Shown here in pieces: positions 10,687 through 20,946 of a stretch of 64,000 nucleotides of DNA (the first letter of the stretch is position 1; each line of letters starts with the position of its first letter). Source of the stretch: Mantis religiosa (lineage: Eukaryota > Arthropoda > Insecta > Mantodea > Mantidae). A program made the position numbers and the translations under genes. The stretch is taken from NCBI GenBank assembly GCA_030765055.1, contig CM060958.1:76838985-76902984 (forward strand). Direction: 5' to 3'. The notes under the pieces were generated by a model. That model had not been told where the DNA came from. It did not search any database and worked only from the letters and a program-made list of their open reading frames with translations.

Positions 10687-11175
10687 TATTCCATGACAAA
10701 GTACCCATACAGCAATACAAATATTCTATATTTAAATATTATTAGTATAGAATCGAAATAATTCCTTTTAAAAGTATATTCTGAATAACTTAACTGGAAG
10801 AATCACAAATATAACGCTAGGTGCAAACTTTTTATTAGTAAAGTAATTCCAGTGTTTGCATAAGTTTATAGTAATAGAACTTCATAATCAACTGTCTTAT
10901 TGTACATGCTGTCTTAGTCCAAGGGTACTATGCTTGATATGCAATAAGGGCAGAGAAATTTAACTACAGAAATTCAAAAGACATGAATGCAAGAGTCGTT
11001 GCGATGTGTTAAAATATCATGAAATGAGAAAAGAAGACTAAATGATTTCAAAAGTCAACATAGTATTAAAGGTCCTAAAGCTATAAAATAACATAAACAA
11101 ATAAGTTTATAGTTTTCTTTTCCAGAATTTTAACGCTGATTGTGTATTAATAATGTATTAACACTTCAATACTAA

Positions 11176-11213
<38 letters not shown>

Positions 11214-12473
11214 CAAAGAGCAGTCGGCTGTTGTCAGTCACTCTTTCCATATATAACACTCGGCAAACCATCTGTTGCTACCGCTCTATATCTGAAGTAG
11301 CTGAAAAAGTATATATGTCTTAGATACAAAAGTATTGAAGAATATTCAGATGCGTTTATCTCAAGCAGAACGCATCTGCATGTGTTGCACTTGACGTGAC
11401 TGGAGATGTGCGGTGCATGACGAGTGGAAGGAAAGAACCAGACTGAGCGAGCACGCGTTGAGAGAATTTGGAAAAGTGCACTTCACAAAACATTTGCAGT
11501 TTTCTATCAGCATTAAAAATATATTCCTGAAGACGTGCTATAATTACGAAAGTTATAAAGACAATAAAACATTTTAAAGAAATATATTGAAATCGCTGTA
11601 AAACAAGTTAAGAAATGAAGATAAAATGTTAGAACACAATTTCTGTTATCATAACTCTATACATAAGGAAACGAAAGGTGTCCTGAAGGTGCATAATATG
11701 AAATGAATGAATGCACTGTTAAACATTTGTATAAGGCTGAATATAAATATGCAAATAACTACCTGAAATTCGGAATATTATTACAAATTATAATAAAGGG
11801 GACTAGAGGTGAAGTGGAAAATATCCTTGTGAGACGGTGAATTTGATTAGAAGGTATGATATTTACAAAACTTTTAATGTTTGAATTATATTGTTTAAAC
11901 ACACACCCTACACACATAAAGAGAGATAGAGAGAGGGAGAGAAACCGTTCATTAGAAACTGCATTTCTGTTAAAATTTCAATATCAAACTTTTGTTTGGG
12001 TGTTTTATTTTCCTGCCACAGAAAAAAACAGCTAGCAATTAAACTTTTATTGCCTACACTTAAGTATAAGGATAATACACATGGTAATAAATCCATTGAT
12101 ACCTCTTTATACTTAAAACTATATTGTATTTAAATTTATTGACTACTTTTTATTAAATCAGCTAAAGCAACTAACTCCAATTTCAAAATAAGGCTAAAAT
12201 CAAGGGTAACTAATTTATTTTAAAATCCTTCTTGTTCTTTCTCTGTTAACCCATCTTGTATGGAGTTACACTCCAGGATTTACACTGCGATCGGATGCTG
12301 TAGAGGTGCAGACAAATTCTAAATCAGTGAGAGTAGCCAGGATGAGTGGTCAGCCCAAAATCAGGTAGGTATAAGGCTTACGCAGGATATGATATCAAAT
12401 AGGGTGAAATTTATAAAAGGAAAGGTGATAATTTGAGCAGTTGGTGGAATAAATAGTGTGAGATATATAAAAA
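10687..12473. other. AT-rich DNA with one (AT)n tract, no supported gene
   Basis: An (AT)n microsatellite occupies 11180-11211. The region 11210-11470 is slightly GC-richer (ending near GAGCGAGCACGCGTTGAGAG) but shows no coding signal or known element end. Confidence 0.5.
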
Positions 12474-12590
12474 ACCGGAGAAAAGCCACCCTCACCATTG
12501 TCCACTACAAATTCGTGCCCTAAGGTTTTCCAGGAACGAACCAGACAATCTCAATGAGAATCGAGGACGATAAGCGCTAGATAATTGCTT
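12474..12590 (-). mobile_element. SINE family D, old degenerate fragment
   Basis: Minus-strand similarity to family D is limited to blocks: ACCGGAGAAAA, GCCACCCTCACCATTGTCCA, CTACAAATTCGTG and AACGAACCAGAC, in the same order as in the 27.7-kb copy. It is heavily diverged and lacks a clear head or tail. Confidence 0.4.
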
Positions 12591-12689
12591 CACCAATTTT
12601 AAAATTCAGACGAAGAAAATATAATTTTACCTCATTGTGCTTTTAGGAATAGTATAACCTCCTATAATAATAAAATGTGGAAGTGGTAT

Positions 12690-12877
12690 TTTTGTTGTAA
12701 TTTACGACCTACAGCGTTAAGTCATATTGGACGATGATTGGAATTGGTGAAATGATGCTCAAGTGAGTCCGGGGTCTATGAAGCTTAGAGTTACCCAACA
12801 TTCGTCTTTTAGCGTAAGGGAAAAGCCTGGAAAAAACGTTATCCAGGTAACTCACCCTGCCCTGGATAAGTCAGGAA
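12690..12877 (-). mobile_element. SINE family A, minus, head-truncated
   Basis: TTTGTTGTAATTTACGACCT, GTTAAGTCATATTGGACGAT, TGAAATGATGCTCAAGTGAG, CTTAGAGTTACCCAACATTC and GTAACTCACCCTGCCCTGG match family A on the minus strand. The tRNA-like head is absent. This is the 5'-truncated state expected of incomplete reverse transcription. Confidence 0.75.
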
Positions 12878-13587
12878 TTAGTATGTTTAGTTAAGTGGTA
12901 TACAAAGTAAATACCTACGCAAACCTTGTAAAAGAACAGTCGCTGGAATCTCAGAAAAATGTGGGAGAATACAAATCCAGAATAGGCATTCGTATAAAGC
13001 TTAATGTAAAGCCGAGTATTAGTGTGTTGCATTTGTAAAAGGATACTTCCTCCTGACTCTACCGTAACACCAAAGTCTTAGATGCGGAAGTAACCTACTT
13101 GTCGCCCAATTTGTGGTAGTGATATTGCTTACTGCTATTGTTATGGCGTGGTGAACAGCATCTGTACCAACCAGACAGAGCTGTGGCCGTGAAACTCAAT
13201 ACACGGAGGTGACTTCTTGGGTCCTTACCCTACCTATTGGGACAGTTGTTCAATTTCAAACCACAAATCACTGTTATAATTGTATTCTTATTTTAACATT
13301 ATTTTAAAAATCTTCAAAAAGAATTCATCATAAATAGTTAAACATGTTAGTAAAATGAAATTGTGTAACGAGTGCAATAAACACGCGAAATAGAGTGAGT
13401 TATGAAGAGGAGCAAATCCATAATGTTAAGTTTTTTTAACGATGTTATTAGAAGCTTAATTATTTAAAGTTATAATTGAGTATGGGATTGTTCAAATTAA
13501 GTTGTAAAAAGAGATTATAAAAATAACCAAATATGGTATAATTGTATAGGTCGTTAGAAATGACGTGGCTAATAAGACAATGTTTAA
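12878..13587. other. No supported gene
   Basis: Mixed-composition DNA. 13020-13240 is a little GC-richer and unassigned. Confidence 0.4.
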
Positions 13588-13800
13588 TCTATCCAAAACC
13601 TTATCCTATACAGTCTAGAGTGAAGGAACGATTAATTTCTATCAATTAACGTAAATAATAAGAGTTTATTTATGAAGCCTGGGATTCAAATACAACAGTA
13701 AGTTGCCACAAACGGTGCATTTCGAATACGAGAGCCCCTAATGGTGTACCGTGAGAATATATGAGTCAATAGGAGGATTTAGAAGGACAGCATAAAGTAA
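13588..13800 (+). repeat. Family B partial: tail then head, no core
   Basis: 13588-13652 is the family B tail (ATCCAAAACCTTATCCTATA, GTGAAGGAACGATTAATTTC). It is followed at 13670 by the head (TATGAAGCCTGGGATTC, GTTGCCACAAACGGTGCAT, GAGAGCCCCTAATGG, ATATGAGTCAATAGGAGGAT). The copy ends before the tRNA-like core. The tail-head order is the tandem junction, so this was once part of a multi-unit or tail-flanked copy. A mariner follows at 13818. Confidence 0.65.
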
Positions 13801-13817
13801 AATCCTGATGTGTTATA

Positions 13818-15129
13818 CGAGGGCTGTTCAATAAAGAATGATCATAACTTTTTACAGTCATAATTTTTCGCACTAAAATTCAATCTTATTATATTCTGTT
13901 AGCTTGATGTGAAACAAACACGCCGTAGTAGTTTCATTTTTGGCGCTCCTGGTTCCTGCATGTGGGAAACAGGCAAGTTCAGACTTGTTCAGTATCGCCT
14001 ACCGCTGCAATGGAGGTAACACGCGAGGAACAATATACGGCTTTGAAATTCTGCTTTCGTCTCAACAAATCTTACGTTTAGGCCTATACAATGTTACAGG
14101 AGGCCTATGGGGAGTCTGTTAATCCCTACAGCACAGCTCGAAAGTGGTTTAAAATGTTTAAAGAGGGGAGACAACCAATTTCAAAGGAAGGTGGACCCGG
14201 TGCTTCAGTTACTGCCCTTACGGAAGAAAACATCAACCCTGCTGCCGCCATTGTGAGAGAGGATCGACGAATTACCTTAAGATCACTTTCTGAAATACTT
14301 TAACATTTCATTGGGTGCCAACCACACGTTGGTGACAGAAACATTACACATGGCACGTGTTTGTGCTCGATGGGTTCCAGGACTGTTGATTCCCGAAGAA
14401 AAGGACATTCGCATGCAGGTCTGCATGCAGTTAAAGTTGATGGCAGAGCAAGATCCGGAGTTTCTTTCAAACGTAATCACTGCTGATGAAACTTGGCTAT
14501 AGCATTTTGATTCGGAGAGCAAACGGCAAACTCAGTGTAGAAATCTCCTTCATCACCAACCCTCAAAAAAGCAAAATTGGTTGCTTCTGCTGGGAAAGCT
14601 ATGGTCATCTCATTCTTTAAAATTCATGGAAATATTTATCAGTGTGTTGTACCTGCACACACATCAGTAACTGGACAATGCTAGAGAGATGTCCTGAAAA
14701 TATTGCAAGTCCATATCAGGCGCAAAAGACATTTCCGGAGATGCTGGATGCTGCACCACGATAATGCGCGGCCGCATATTGCCAATGTTGTTGCCGAATA
14801 TATTACAAAAATCAACAGGAAGTGCATCCCTCAACCTTCCTATAGTCCGGATGTAGCTCCATGTAACTTTCTCTATTCCCTAACTTGAAGAAACGCCTTC
14901 GTGGGAGGCATTATCCATCATCAGAAGCAGTGGTGAAGGCAGTGTAGGCGATTTTGAAGGATATCTCAAAAATGGTTTGCAGCATGTCTTTGAAGACTGG
15001 CAGAAACGCTGGGACAAGTACATCGCATTCAAGGGAGACTGTTTTGAGAAAGACCATCAAAATTATGAGGATTAGTAAAGGTACTTTGTCAAAAAAATGT
15101 TGTGATCATTCTTTATTGAACCGCCCTCG
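13818..15129 (+). mobile_element. Full-length mariner, TIRs and TA target sites intact
   Basis: 1312 bp between TA dinucleotides (13816-13817 and 15130-15131). The left end CGAGGGCTGTTCAATAAAGA (continuing ATGATCA) is matched by the right end in reverse complement with a single difference over the first 27 bases. The length equals a normal mariner. The near-identical TIRs suggest a fairly recent insertion, although the coding region is broken (see the pseudogene entry). It sits just beyond a family B remnant. Confidence 0.92.
14010..15050 (+). pseudogene. Mariner transposase, inactivated
   Basis: The ATG at 14010 begins MEVTREEQYTALKFC..., followed across frames by the HTH-linker part (MLQEAYGE, then FKMFKEGRQP), the second DNA-binding block (AAIVREDRRITLRSLSEIL), the WVPGLL linker block (ARWVPGLLIPEE) and the first catalytic region ITADETWL. 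The second aspartate is in LHHDNARPHIAN near 14755. At the third position, 35 residues later, the usual PSDF is PCNF, so the catalytic Asp is Asn. There are stops after SYV, after SEIL and after ETWL, plus frameshifts. The N-to-C order is complete, so this is a decayed full-length gene rather than a deletion derivative. Confidence 0.9.
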
Positions 15130-15131
15130 TA

Positions 15132-15689
15132 TTTCTTCAGCTTCTTTATCAACTCCTGCACGAAATATATTTAAAAATTATAATTTCTAGCCGCTTCTTG
15201 TTAATCGAGATGAAAGTTATGAGGGAACTCTTTATTGCACATTTCGTTGTAAGCACAGGATAGTAAACTATTAAAACGATAGTCAGAAATTTCCAAAGCG
15301 GAGTCGCTATGTGATTTGAAATTACGTTTTCTTTGAATAACGAGAAGAAAAAGAAAACATAACAGTTGAAAGAAATGTTGAAGGAGCGACATTCACTTTA
15401 CTTCTTCTACTAAGTATAGTAAAAGGAAGTGTAGCATTCCGGACAAAAATTCGATATCGGAATTCCATAGGTAAAACATATTTTGGGATCTCCTGAATGA
15501 AAAATAGAAAAATTGTAAATAATATCGTGTGTATGTGTTTTTAAGTGAACAATATAACTCATAAACGAAAATCCCAGCCCAAACTACTTCCCTCTAACAC
15601 GGAATATTTTTCAAGAATTTTGATTTTCTCAAAAATGGTTCTAATGAGTTTGAAATGTTTAAGATATGTTAATAACAAATTATATGCAT
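15132..15689. other. AT-rich DNA, no supported gene
   Basis: Nothing recognised on either strand. Confidence 0.5.
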
Positions 15690-15861
15690 TGAAAGGTAGA
15701 GTCAGACTGAAAAATTCAATGCCATAGCCGGGATTTGAACCACGGATCTTCTGGTTGCCGGCCAGCCACTCTAACCCTTGAGCTAGGCATTGCATTTTTT
15801 AGTCTGCCTCTACCTTTCCATACTTTAGCGTACATACGGCCAGTGTAAAAGAACAATTAAT
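15690..15861. repeat. Family B foldback: minus core joined to plus tail
   Basis: 15692-15780 is a minus-strand family B tail plus core (GGTAGAGTCAGACTGAAAAA, ATTTGAACCACGGATC, CACTCTAACCCTTGAGCTA). It is followed directly by a plus-strand tail (GGCATTGCATTTTTTAGTCT, CTCTACCTTTCCATACTTTA, GTGTAAAAGAAC). The inverted tails of about 30 bp can form a hairpin with the tRNA-like core in the loop. Confidence 0.7.
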
Positions 15862-16400
15862 TTCCAAATTAAATGCTTATTTTTAGTTTCCTGGGCATGT
15901 CCTCAGAGCTCATCTTCGTTCGGCTTCTGCATAACTGGTAAACCGTTAGAGGTAGACAAAATTTTACTACACAAAAAATGTACATTACGTTGAAAGAGAC
16001 GATATATGTCCGATATATATCTTTAGTGAACCATTTCGGAAGTATTTATCTTAACTTCCAATATTTGTACATTTCTAAAGTGAGAAGACGTCAAGGCCTA
16101 CAAAGTAAGCCAAGTGAAAGAAATATAATACTATGTGCCACGTTTAGTTATAAAAAACCTATGTTTATAATATTTAATTATTTATTTTATAATTTTACAA
16201 ATTCGAACTGACAATTCCTATTTTATCACATCTTACTTTTGTGATCAGATAATACAATGAAGAAGATTATATTCAAATACATTTCGCTTAGCGTGCCAGT
16301 TTAGTTGCAATGTAAGTTTTAGTGTTTGAAGGAACTATTCTGGCTTAATTCTGTAGCATCTGCTCCAGCAGCACCCATCACGATGGTGGTAAAACGATAG
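15862..16400. other. No supported gene
   Basis: AT-rich to about 16320, then a short GC-richer stretch leading into the open frame at 16401. Confidence 0.4.
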
Positions 16401-16679
16401 TTGGAGAGAGAGGGTCTACCAAGAATGAAAACTTTCTCTCTTCAACCAGGGAAAGGAGGCAACCGAGTGCCTCTCGTCTCCAAGGAGCTTTCTATTGAGC
16501 CTAAAAAGCCATCCTTGCATAAACAGGGTTGGAAGTGGGTAGGACACTTACGCGCTGCAAGTCGAAAGGGTAAACCTACCAGTAAGCTCGGTCGGGCCCT
16601 CAGTAGGCTAGCAAGCCAGCTAGTAGCTCTCAAGATTAGTACCGGGGACAATGAGGCGTGCCAAAAGCTGCTAGGCTAG
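16401..16679 (+). other. Unrecognised 92-codon open frame, basic, GC-rich
   Basis: An ATG-started frame of 92 codons, rich in Lys, Arg, Ser and Gly (for example RAASRKGKPTSKLGRALSRL), with no motif I recognise. The local GC content is higher than the surroundings, which favours long open frames by chance on both strands. It abuts, in the opposite direction, the 3' end of a non-LTR retrotransposon at 16690. It could be part of an older element. I would not call it a gene without homology or transcript support. Confidence 0.2.
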
Positions 16680-16689
16680 AACAGCAGTA

Positions 16690-17440
16690 GATATTCAATC
16701 TCCCACGAATGGATGGATGGATAATTGGGTTTAAGGGCGCTCAACTGCCAAGGTCATCAGCGCCCTTAATAAGCCAATCATGTTAAAAAGCACTAAAAAG
16801 AACTAAAGCATGGTCATAATAAAAACAAGATAAAACAAACACACCATGGTACGTCAAAGTCTAAAATACACCTAAAAGACATAAAAGGGTTAAAATGCTT
16901 AAATGGCTGGCAATTAAATCCTAAAATTGACATTTAAAAATAATTTTAAAACTCTGGCCACTGCTTGCTCGTCGTCCGCTAGGATCTCTGCCAAGCTGAC
17001 CGGCAGCTGGAGAGACCAGCGAAGACCTGACAGGCTAAAACATTCTAGCAGGACATGCCTGACCGAAAGGGCTGCACCACAAAGCGGGCAAATAGGAGCA
17101 GGGCTCCGACTTAATAAAAATGAATTTGTAAAAAAGCAGTGGCCAACGCGCAACCAAGCCAAACGTACCTCTATTTGGAGGGATGCACGGCAGAAGGTTC
17201 TCCACGGCACCGGAAGGTCCTTTGTCACGAAACTTATTTCTGTTCAGAGCACACCACTCGTCGTGCCACGAGCGCAGCACGGCTTTCTGTAACAGGCCGC
17301 CAAAGTCTTCCGCGGCTATAAACGGTATGGTGACCTGCGGCTGTGTGATGGATATCTTCGCTGCCAAATCCCCCTGCTCATTCCCTGCCAGAATCTCCCA
17401 CGGGTAACGGGAATCACTGCCCCGTCGAGTTCAGCACAAT
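16690..17440 (-). pseudogene. Non-LTR retrotransposon family X, 3' end (copy 1)
   Basis: Read on the minus strand. The end of an RNase H domain (LAGNEQGDLAAK, the GNE.AD.LAK-type motif, about 17340-17400) is followed by a linker (HDEWCALNRNKF), a frameshift near 17225, then VRLAWLRVGHCFFTNSFLLS and a CCHC-type knuckle, CPLCGAALSVRHVLLECF. The frame ends LNVNFRI at 16914. The RL..GH..L order and CPLC...H...C knuckle are typical of the C-terminus of I/jockey/R1-type ORF2. The 3' UTR ends in a hairpin (16733-16767) and a CATC-rich tail (ATCCATCCATCCAT on the minus strand). It is 5'-truncated. Copies 2 and 3 are at 18610 and 63030. Confidence 0.8.
16733..16767 (-). other. Conserved 3' hairpin of family X
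   Basis: AAGGGCGCT and AGCGCCCTT form a perfect 9-bp stem around a 17-nt loop, about 150 bases past the stop codon and just before the tail. The same hairpin, with one or two changes in the 3' arm, occurs in both other copies. This position fits an RNA element recognised by the reverse transcriptase at priming, which is an inference. Confidence 0.75.
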
Positions 17441-17615
17441 TCGAACTATTCCTATCAAGAGGGGCTAAATCTCAGTTGAATGAAGGAGTGGGAGTGTTCA
17501 CAAGAGATATCGTAGCTGTTATAATAACCTAGAGAGCCAATGAAAATACAAACTTGGAAACGAAGCTTTCCAGTAGTATAAGTGAGGCCAACTGACCACA
17601 TTGTTGTTGATGTGG

Positions 17616-17616
17616 A

Positions 17617-17693
<77 letters not shown>

Positions 17694-17932
17694 CGCTGGC
17701 GCGTGTAGTGTGTCACACCCACATTTACTGCATACGGCGGTGACACTGATGATACCTAAGATGAAGTTAGAGCAACGGTGCAATGATTAGGCGGAGAAAC
17801 TGGAGATCCCGGAGAAAAACCACTCTAGCACCATGTTGTCCTCCACAAATCTTCCTTTGCGGTCGCTTGGAATCACACTTGGGCCCCCTTGGTGAGAGCC
17901 AAGTGGTCTAACCACTCAGACACAGCGCGGCC
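17616..17932 (-). mobile_element. SINE family D, minus, with (GT)n tail and TSD
   Basis: Minus strand: tRNA-like head with box A-like CTGAGTGGTTAGACCACTTG, then CTCACCAAGG, box B-like GTGTGATTCCAAGCGACC, GGTTTTTCTCCGGGATCTCC, GTATCATCAGTGTCACCGC and a CACA tail seen on the plus strand as (GT)n at 17620-17680. TTGATGTGG flanks both sides (17607-17615 and 17933-17941). The match extends to 13 of 14 bases if the next bases are counted, a good target duplication. Confidence 0.85.
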
Positions 17933-18304
17933 TTGATGTGGTCAGTAATTCGCAAGAGAAAATATCACATTCTAAAGGACTGAAGGTAATCGAAGCTACA
18001 TTGATCTACTTTGTCTGCAGTATACAAGAGAAACAAGGCTTCGTGCTAACCATGTGTCATATTACTTTGTTGTCAATAGAATGCATCAGCTAATTACTCA
18101 TCTACGCTCTGCTTTGCCGTTTGTTTCTCCTCCAGAATCCTATTTCAATGAATTATTAAATACATTGTTATAAAGTAAGTAGCTTCCCTAGGTTACACTT
18201 TTACGAAACTACTTACACATATTTTCATGAATTACAAAATTTAACAATATTTCATGGCTTTCTTCAACAAAATATTTGTTAAATTGAATAATTAATTTTG
18301 TTGA

Positions 18305-18515
18305 ATAGGTAAAATCAGATTGAAAAATTCAATGCCATAGCCGGGATTTGAACCACGGATCTCCCGGTCTCCGTCCAGTTGCTCTTAACCATTTTTTGTT
18401 GTAATTTACGTCCTCCAATGTTACGTCATATCGGACGGTGCTCTTAACCACTGAACTATTATTGCCAACATGCTATGGCATTGAATTTTTTAGTCTGACT
18501 CTACAGTCCGATCTC
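18305..18515. repeat. Family B foldback, interrupted by a SINE tail
   Basis: A minus tail-core (AGGTAAAATCAGATTGAAAA, CCGGGATTTGAACCACGGAT, GTTGCTCTTAACCA) is followed, after a 47-bp insert, by the rest of the core (CTGAACTATTATTGCC) and a plus tail (GGCATTGAATTTTTTAGTCT, GACTCTACAG). This is the same head-to-head design as at 15.7 and 41.2 kb. Confidence 0.75.
18392..18438 (-). mobile_element. 47-bp SINE family A tail insertion with 12-bp TSD
   Basis: TTTTTTGTTGTAATTTACGT, then CCTCCAATGTTACGTCATAT and CGGACGG, is the 3' end of family A in minus orientation. It is bounded by exact direct repeats TGCTCTTAACCA at 18380-18391 and 18439-18450. Removing the insert plus one repeat restores the family B core. 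This is an extreme 5'-truncated retroposition. Confidence 0.85.
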
Positions 18516-18609
18516 TAAAAGAAGATACGTGAAAATCATCTGTTTCTCCATGTGGGGAGCTGCAATGTTGTCTATAAGCGTGCACAGCAAGTCGACGACG
18601 CCCACGAGT

Positions 18610-19612
18610 AGTCTCCGCAGTTAATTTTTAGAATTTTTATCTGCATATATAGACCGTATTTTAATTTATACTGACAGTTCAAAAAGCTCTGCTGGTGTGG
18701 GATGTCCATATGTCCATGGGGTCTAACCCTTCACATTCGTTCTCCATGGCAGCACTTCAATCTACACTGCAGAGCTCCACTCCATACATCGAGCTCTTTA
18801 ATATAGTCGCCGCCGAAGGTTAGGCAATTGCCTTATACTCAGCGATTCCCTTAGCGCACTTCAGAGCCTTCGTGAGCTGTACAACCATTGCCCCCTTGTA
18901 CAGCGTATCCTGGACGCCCTCCACGTTATACACACCTCGGGGGTTAGCGTGGTATGTGCATAAGTTCCTGGTCACGTGGGCTTGAGCGGAAATAAAATGG
19001 CAGATTCGGCAGCTAGATTCGGCCCAGTGTGAACATCCCTGTCGTACTCTTGGAAGACTTTCGGCTCGTTGTGCGGAGAGCGGTACTCTCGTGCTGGTGA
19101 GGTGAGTGGTCCGCTCTCTGCAGCAACAAACTTAGAGAGGTAAAGGAGCCTCCGATTCCCTGAGCCACTTTCTCTCGTGCATCCCGACGGTAGGAAGCTG
19201 TTTTAGCTCGTTTACATATTGGTCACTGCTATTTTAGTCACAATCTTTTATTAAACCGGACCCCAGATCCGGTTTGCCCCCTGTGCATTTGCTACCTGAC
19301 GGTCCGACACGTAGTTTTAGACTGTTTTAGATTAGCACGTCTCCGCCGGTCTCTCCTGCTGCCGGCCAGCTTGGCAGAGACAGCGGTGACCAAGAATATA
19401 GGTCCAAACCATTTGGGCATTTTAGTCATTTTAGCCTTTTACCGGTTTTAAGTTTTCTTTTAGTGTGTGAGGTACTGTTGTGTGGTTGTTTTATATAGTT
19501 TTTATCTAAATGACTATCTTTTAGCACTTTACCTACTTTTTATCCTTTTCGGCGCTTTAAGGGCGCTGATAACATTGTAGTTGAGCACCCTTACACCCAA
19601 TCATCATAATTT
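18610..19612 (+). pseudogene. Non-LTR retrotransposon family X, RNase H to 3' end (copy 2)
   Basis: The plus strand shows an RNase H domain in pieces: YTDSSKSSAGVG (first Asp, about 18672), YTAELHSIHRAL (Glu), LSDSLSALQSLREL (third Asp) and a PGHVGLSGNKMADSAAR motif (last Asp, about 18973-19015). The C-terminal region follows: VLARLHIGHCYFSHNLLL, CPLCICYLTVRHVVLDCF and LPASLAET. Several stops and frameshifts break it. All four acidic RNase H positions are still visible. The 3' UTR carries the family hairpin at 19559-19592 and ends near ACACCCAATCATC. The reverse transcriptase is missing, so the copy is 5'-truncated at about 18610. Confidence 0.8.
19559..19592 (+). other. Family X 3' hairpin, copy 2
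   Basis: AAGGGCGCT pairs with AGCACCCTT with one C-A mismatch. Position and loop sequence (GAT.AC.TTGTAGTTG) match the other two copies. Confidence 0.7.
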
Positions 19613-20946
19613 GCCTAGAAGCAGATAGCAAGTTATGTATACCCCCTCTTTACGCTTACAACACTTGAAACATATAAACAAGCGTGCGAAGTTATATGAA
19701 CTCAACAGAACCATTCTTATTTAATCTATATTAGCCTGCTTTGAGAACAAACATAAATTCTCAAAGTATATTCGTTACATCCATTTGTAGCATCTCTATA
19801 GGCGTTACTATTTCTTAAATTACTAACGACTCTGTCAAAAGAGATGATCGCATCAGCACCGCCAGTGTGCCGGAATTTTAACTCGCAGGAGTTCACAGTT
19901 ATGGTCCATGCATTCATGATGAATCCACGCTTTTTTCGATCTGAAGAGCACGAAGGTGACATCAACAGAACCGTGCAATGTACCTACATGACCAATAATA
20001 AAGCGGAAACCTTTTCCTATAGGTCATTTCGTGGTACTTTTAAGTTAGCAGTCAGTACAGCACTTTGACACACTATGGGTGGCTTTTACTCAGATTTCAT
20101 CTAAACACGCTATTTCTAACAAGTTCTTATTCATATATCTCTTAAAAACAAAACCCTAGCACTAGAATATATGACCCTTCAAGTATTAGTTTTCTGTTAT
20201 TTATTTTTTGAACTGAAACTCCAGATCATGGAGGACGTTGCTCAAAGAGCTAAGGCTTCCTTAAAGTAGCTCTCCTTCTTAATGAGAAGTAAGGAGCTTA
20301 AGTACGATAGGGTCCTCCTTTCGGGTCTAATATTCATAGATGTACCTTCTTATAGCATCTAATTCTTGGACTTTCTTTGTTTCCCAGGAGCTACAATTCA
20401 TGATAGACCTGGCTGTGCCTGCTCCCTTTTAGACATTCTAGAAACAGTTACCTCACATATTTTAAAGACATATGTAGTAATTTTTCTTACTTGCTTGAAA
20501 GAATAAGCGGTTCATTGTGAATAAACAAGCATTCTCCACTTCCTGTACATTGAAAATAGACCAATTTTCTAGCTTGGCACTTATAGCACTTCGACATAAG
20601 TGTATCTTTCTTGGGTCATAAATCTTCGGGCTACCCCTAGTAAATTTTGGTTCCATAACGAAGTGTTTTAAGTGTCTTAACGAAGTAGGCAAATGAACGC
20701 TCAAGCAAACTTTGTTTCCCCTCACACAAGTAAAGATAACTGATCTGAGGAATAGGAGATAACTAGTGTAAACAATATGGCAAAGTTTGTTTACATTTCC
20801 ATAGCAAAGACCTTCCCCTCTTACCCTCCACGTCCTTTGCTTGACATGTCATGTATCTTCATTTTAAACATCAGATTGTACCTATTCACGTCATCGCCTA
20901 CACACGCCTAGTGTGGAAGGTGATTATTTTCAGTCAATGTACATAA
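19613..20946. other. No supported gene; family B tail scrap at 20893-20920
   Basis: Open frames at 19.7-20.1 and 20.5-20.7 kb have no recognisable motifs. 20893-20920 (CATCGCCTACACACGCCTAG, then TGTGGAA) matches a family B tail variant also present at 22902, on the far side of the Penelope-like element. Confidence 0.45.

Noticed and set aside
12254..12360. Possible exon (GC-richer, short open frames)
   Set aside because: No open frame long enough, no motif, no splice pair.
16442..16651. Minus-strand open frame opposite 16401-16679
   Set aside because: Shadow frame in GC-rich sequence with no motif.
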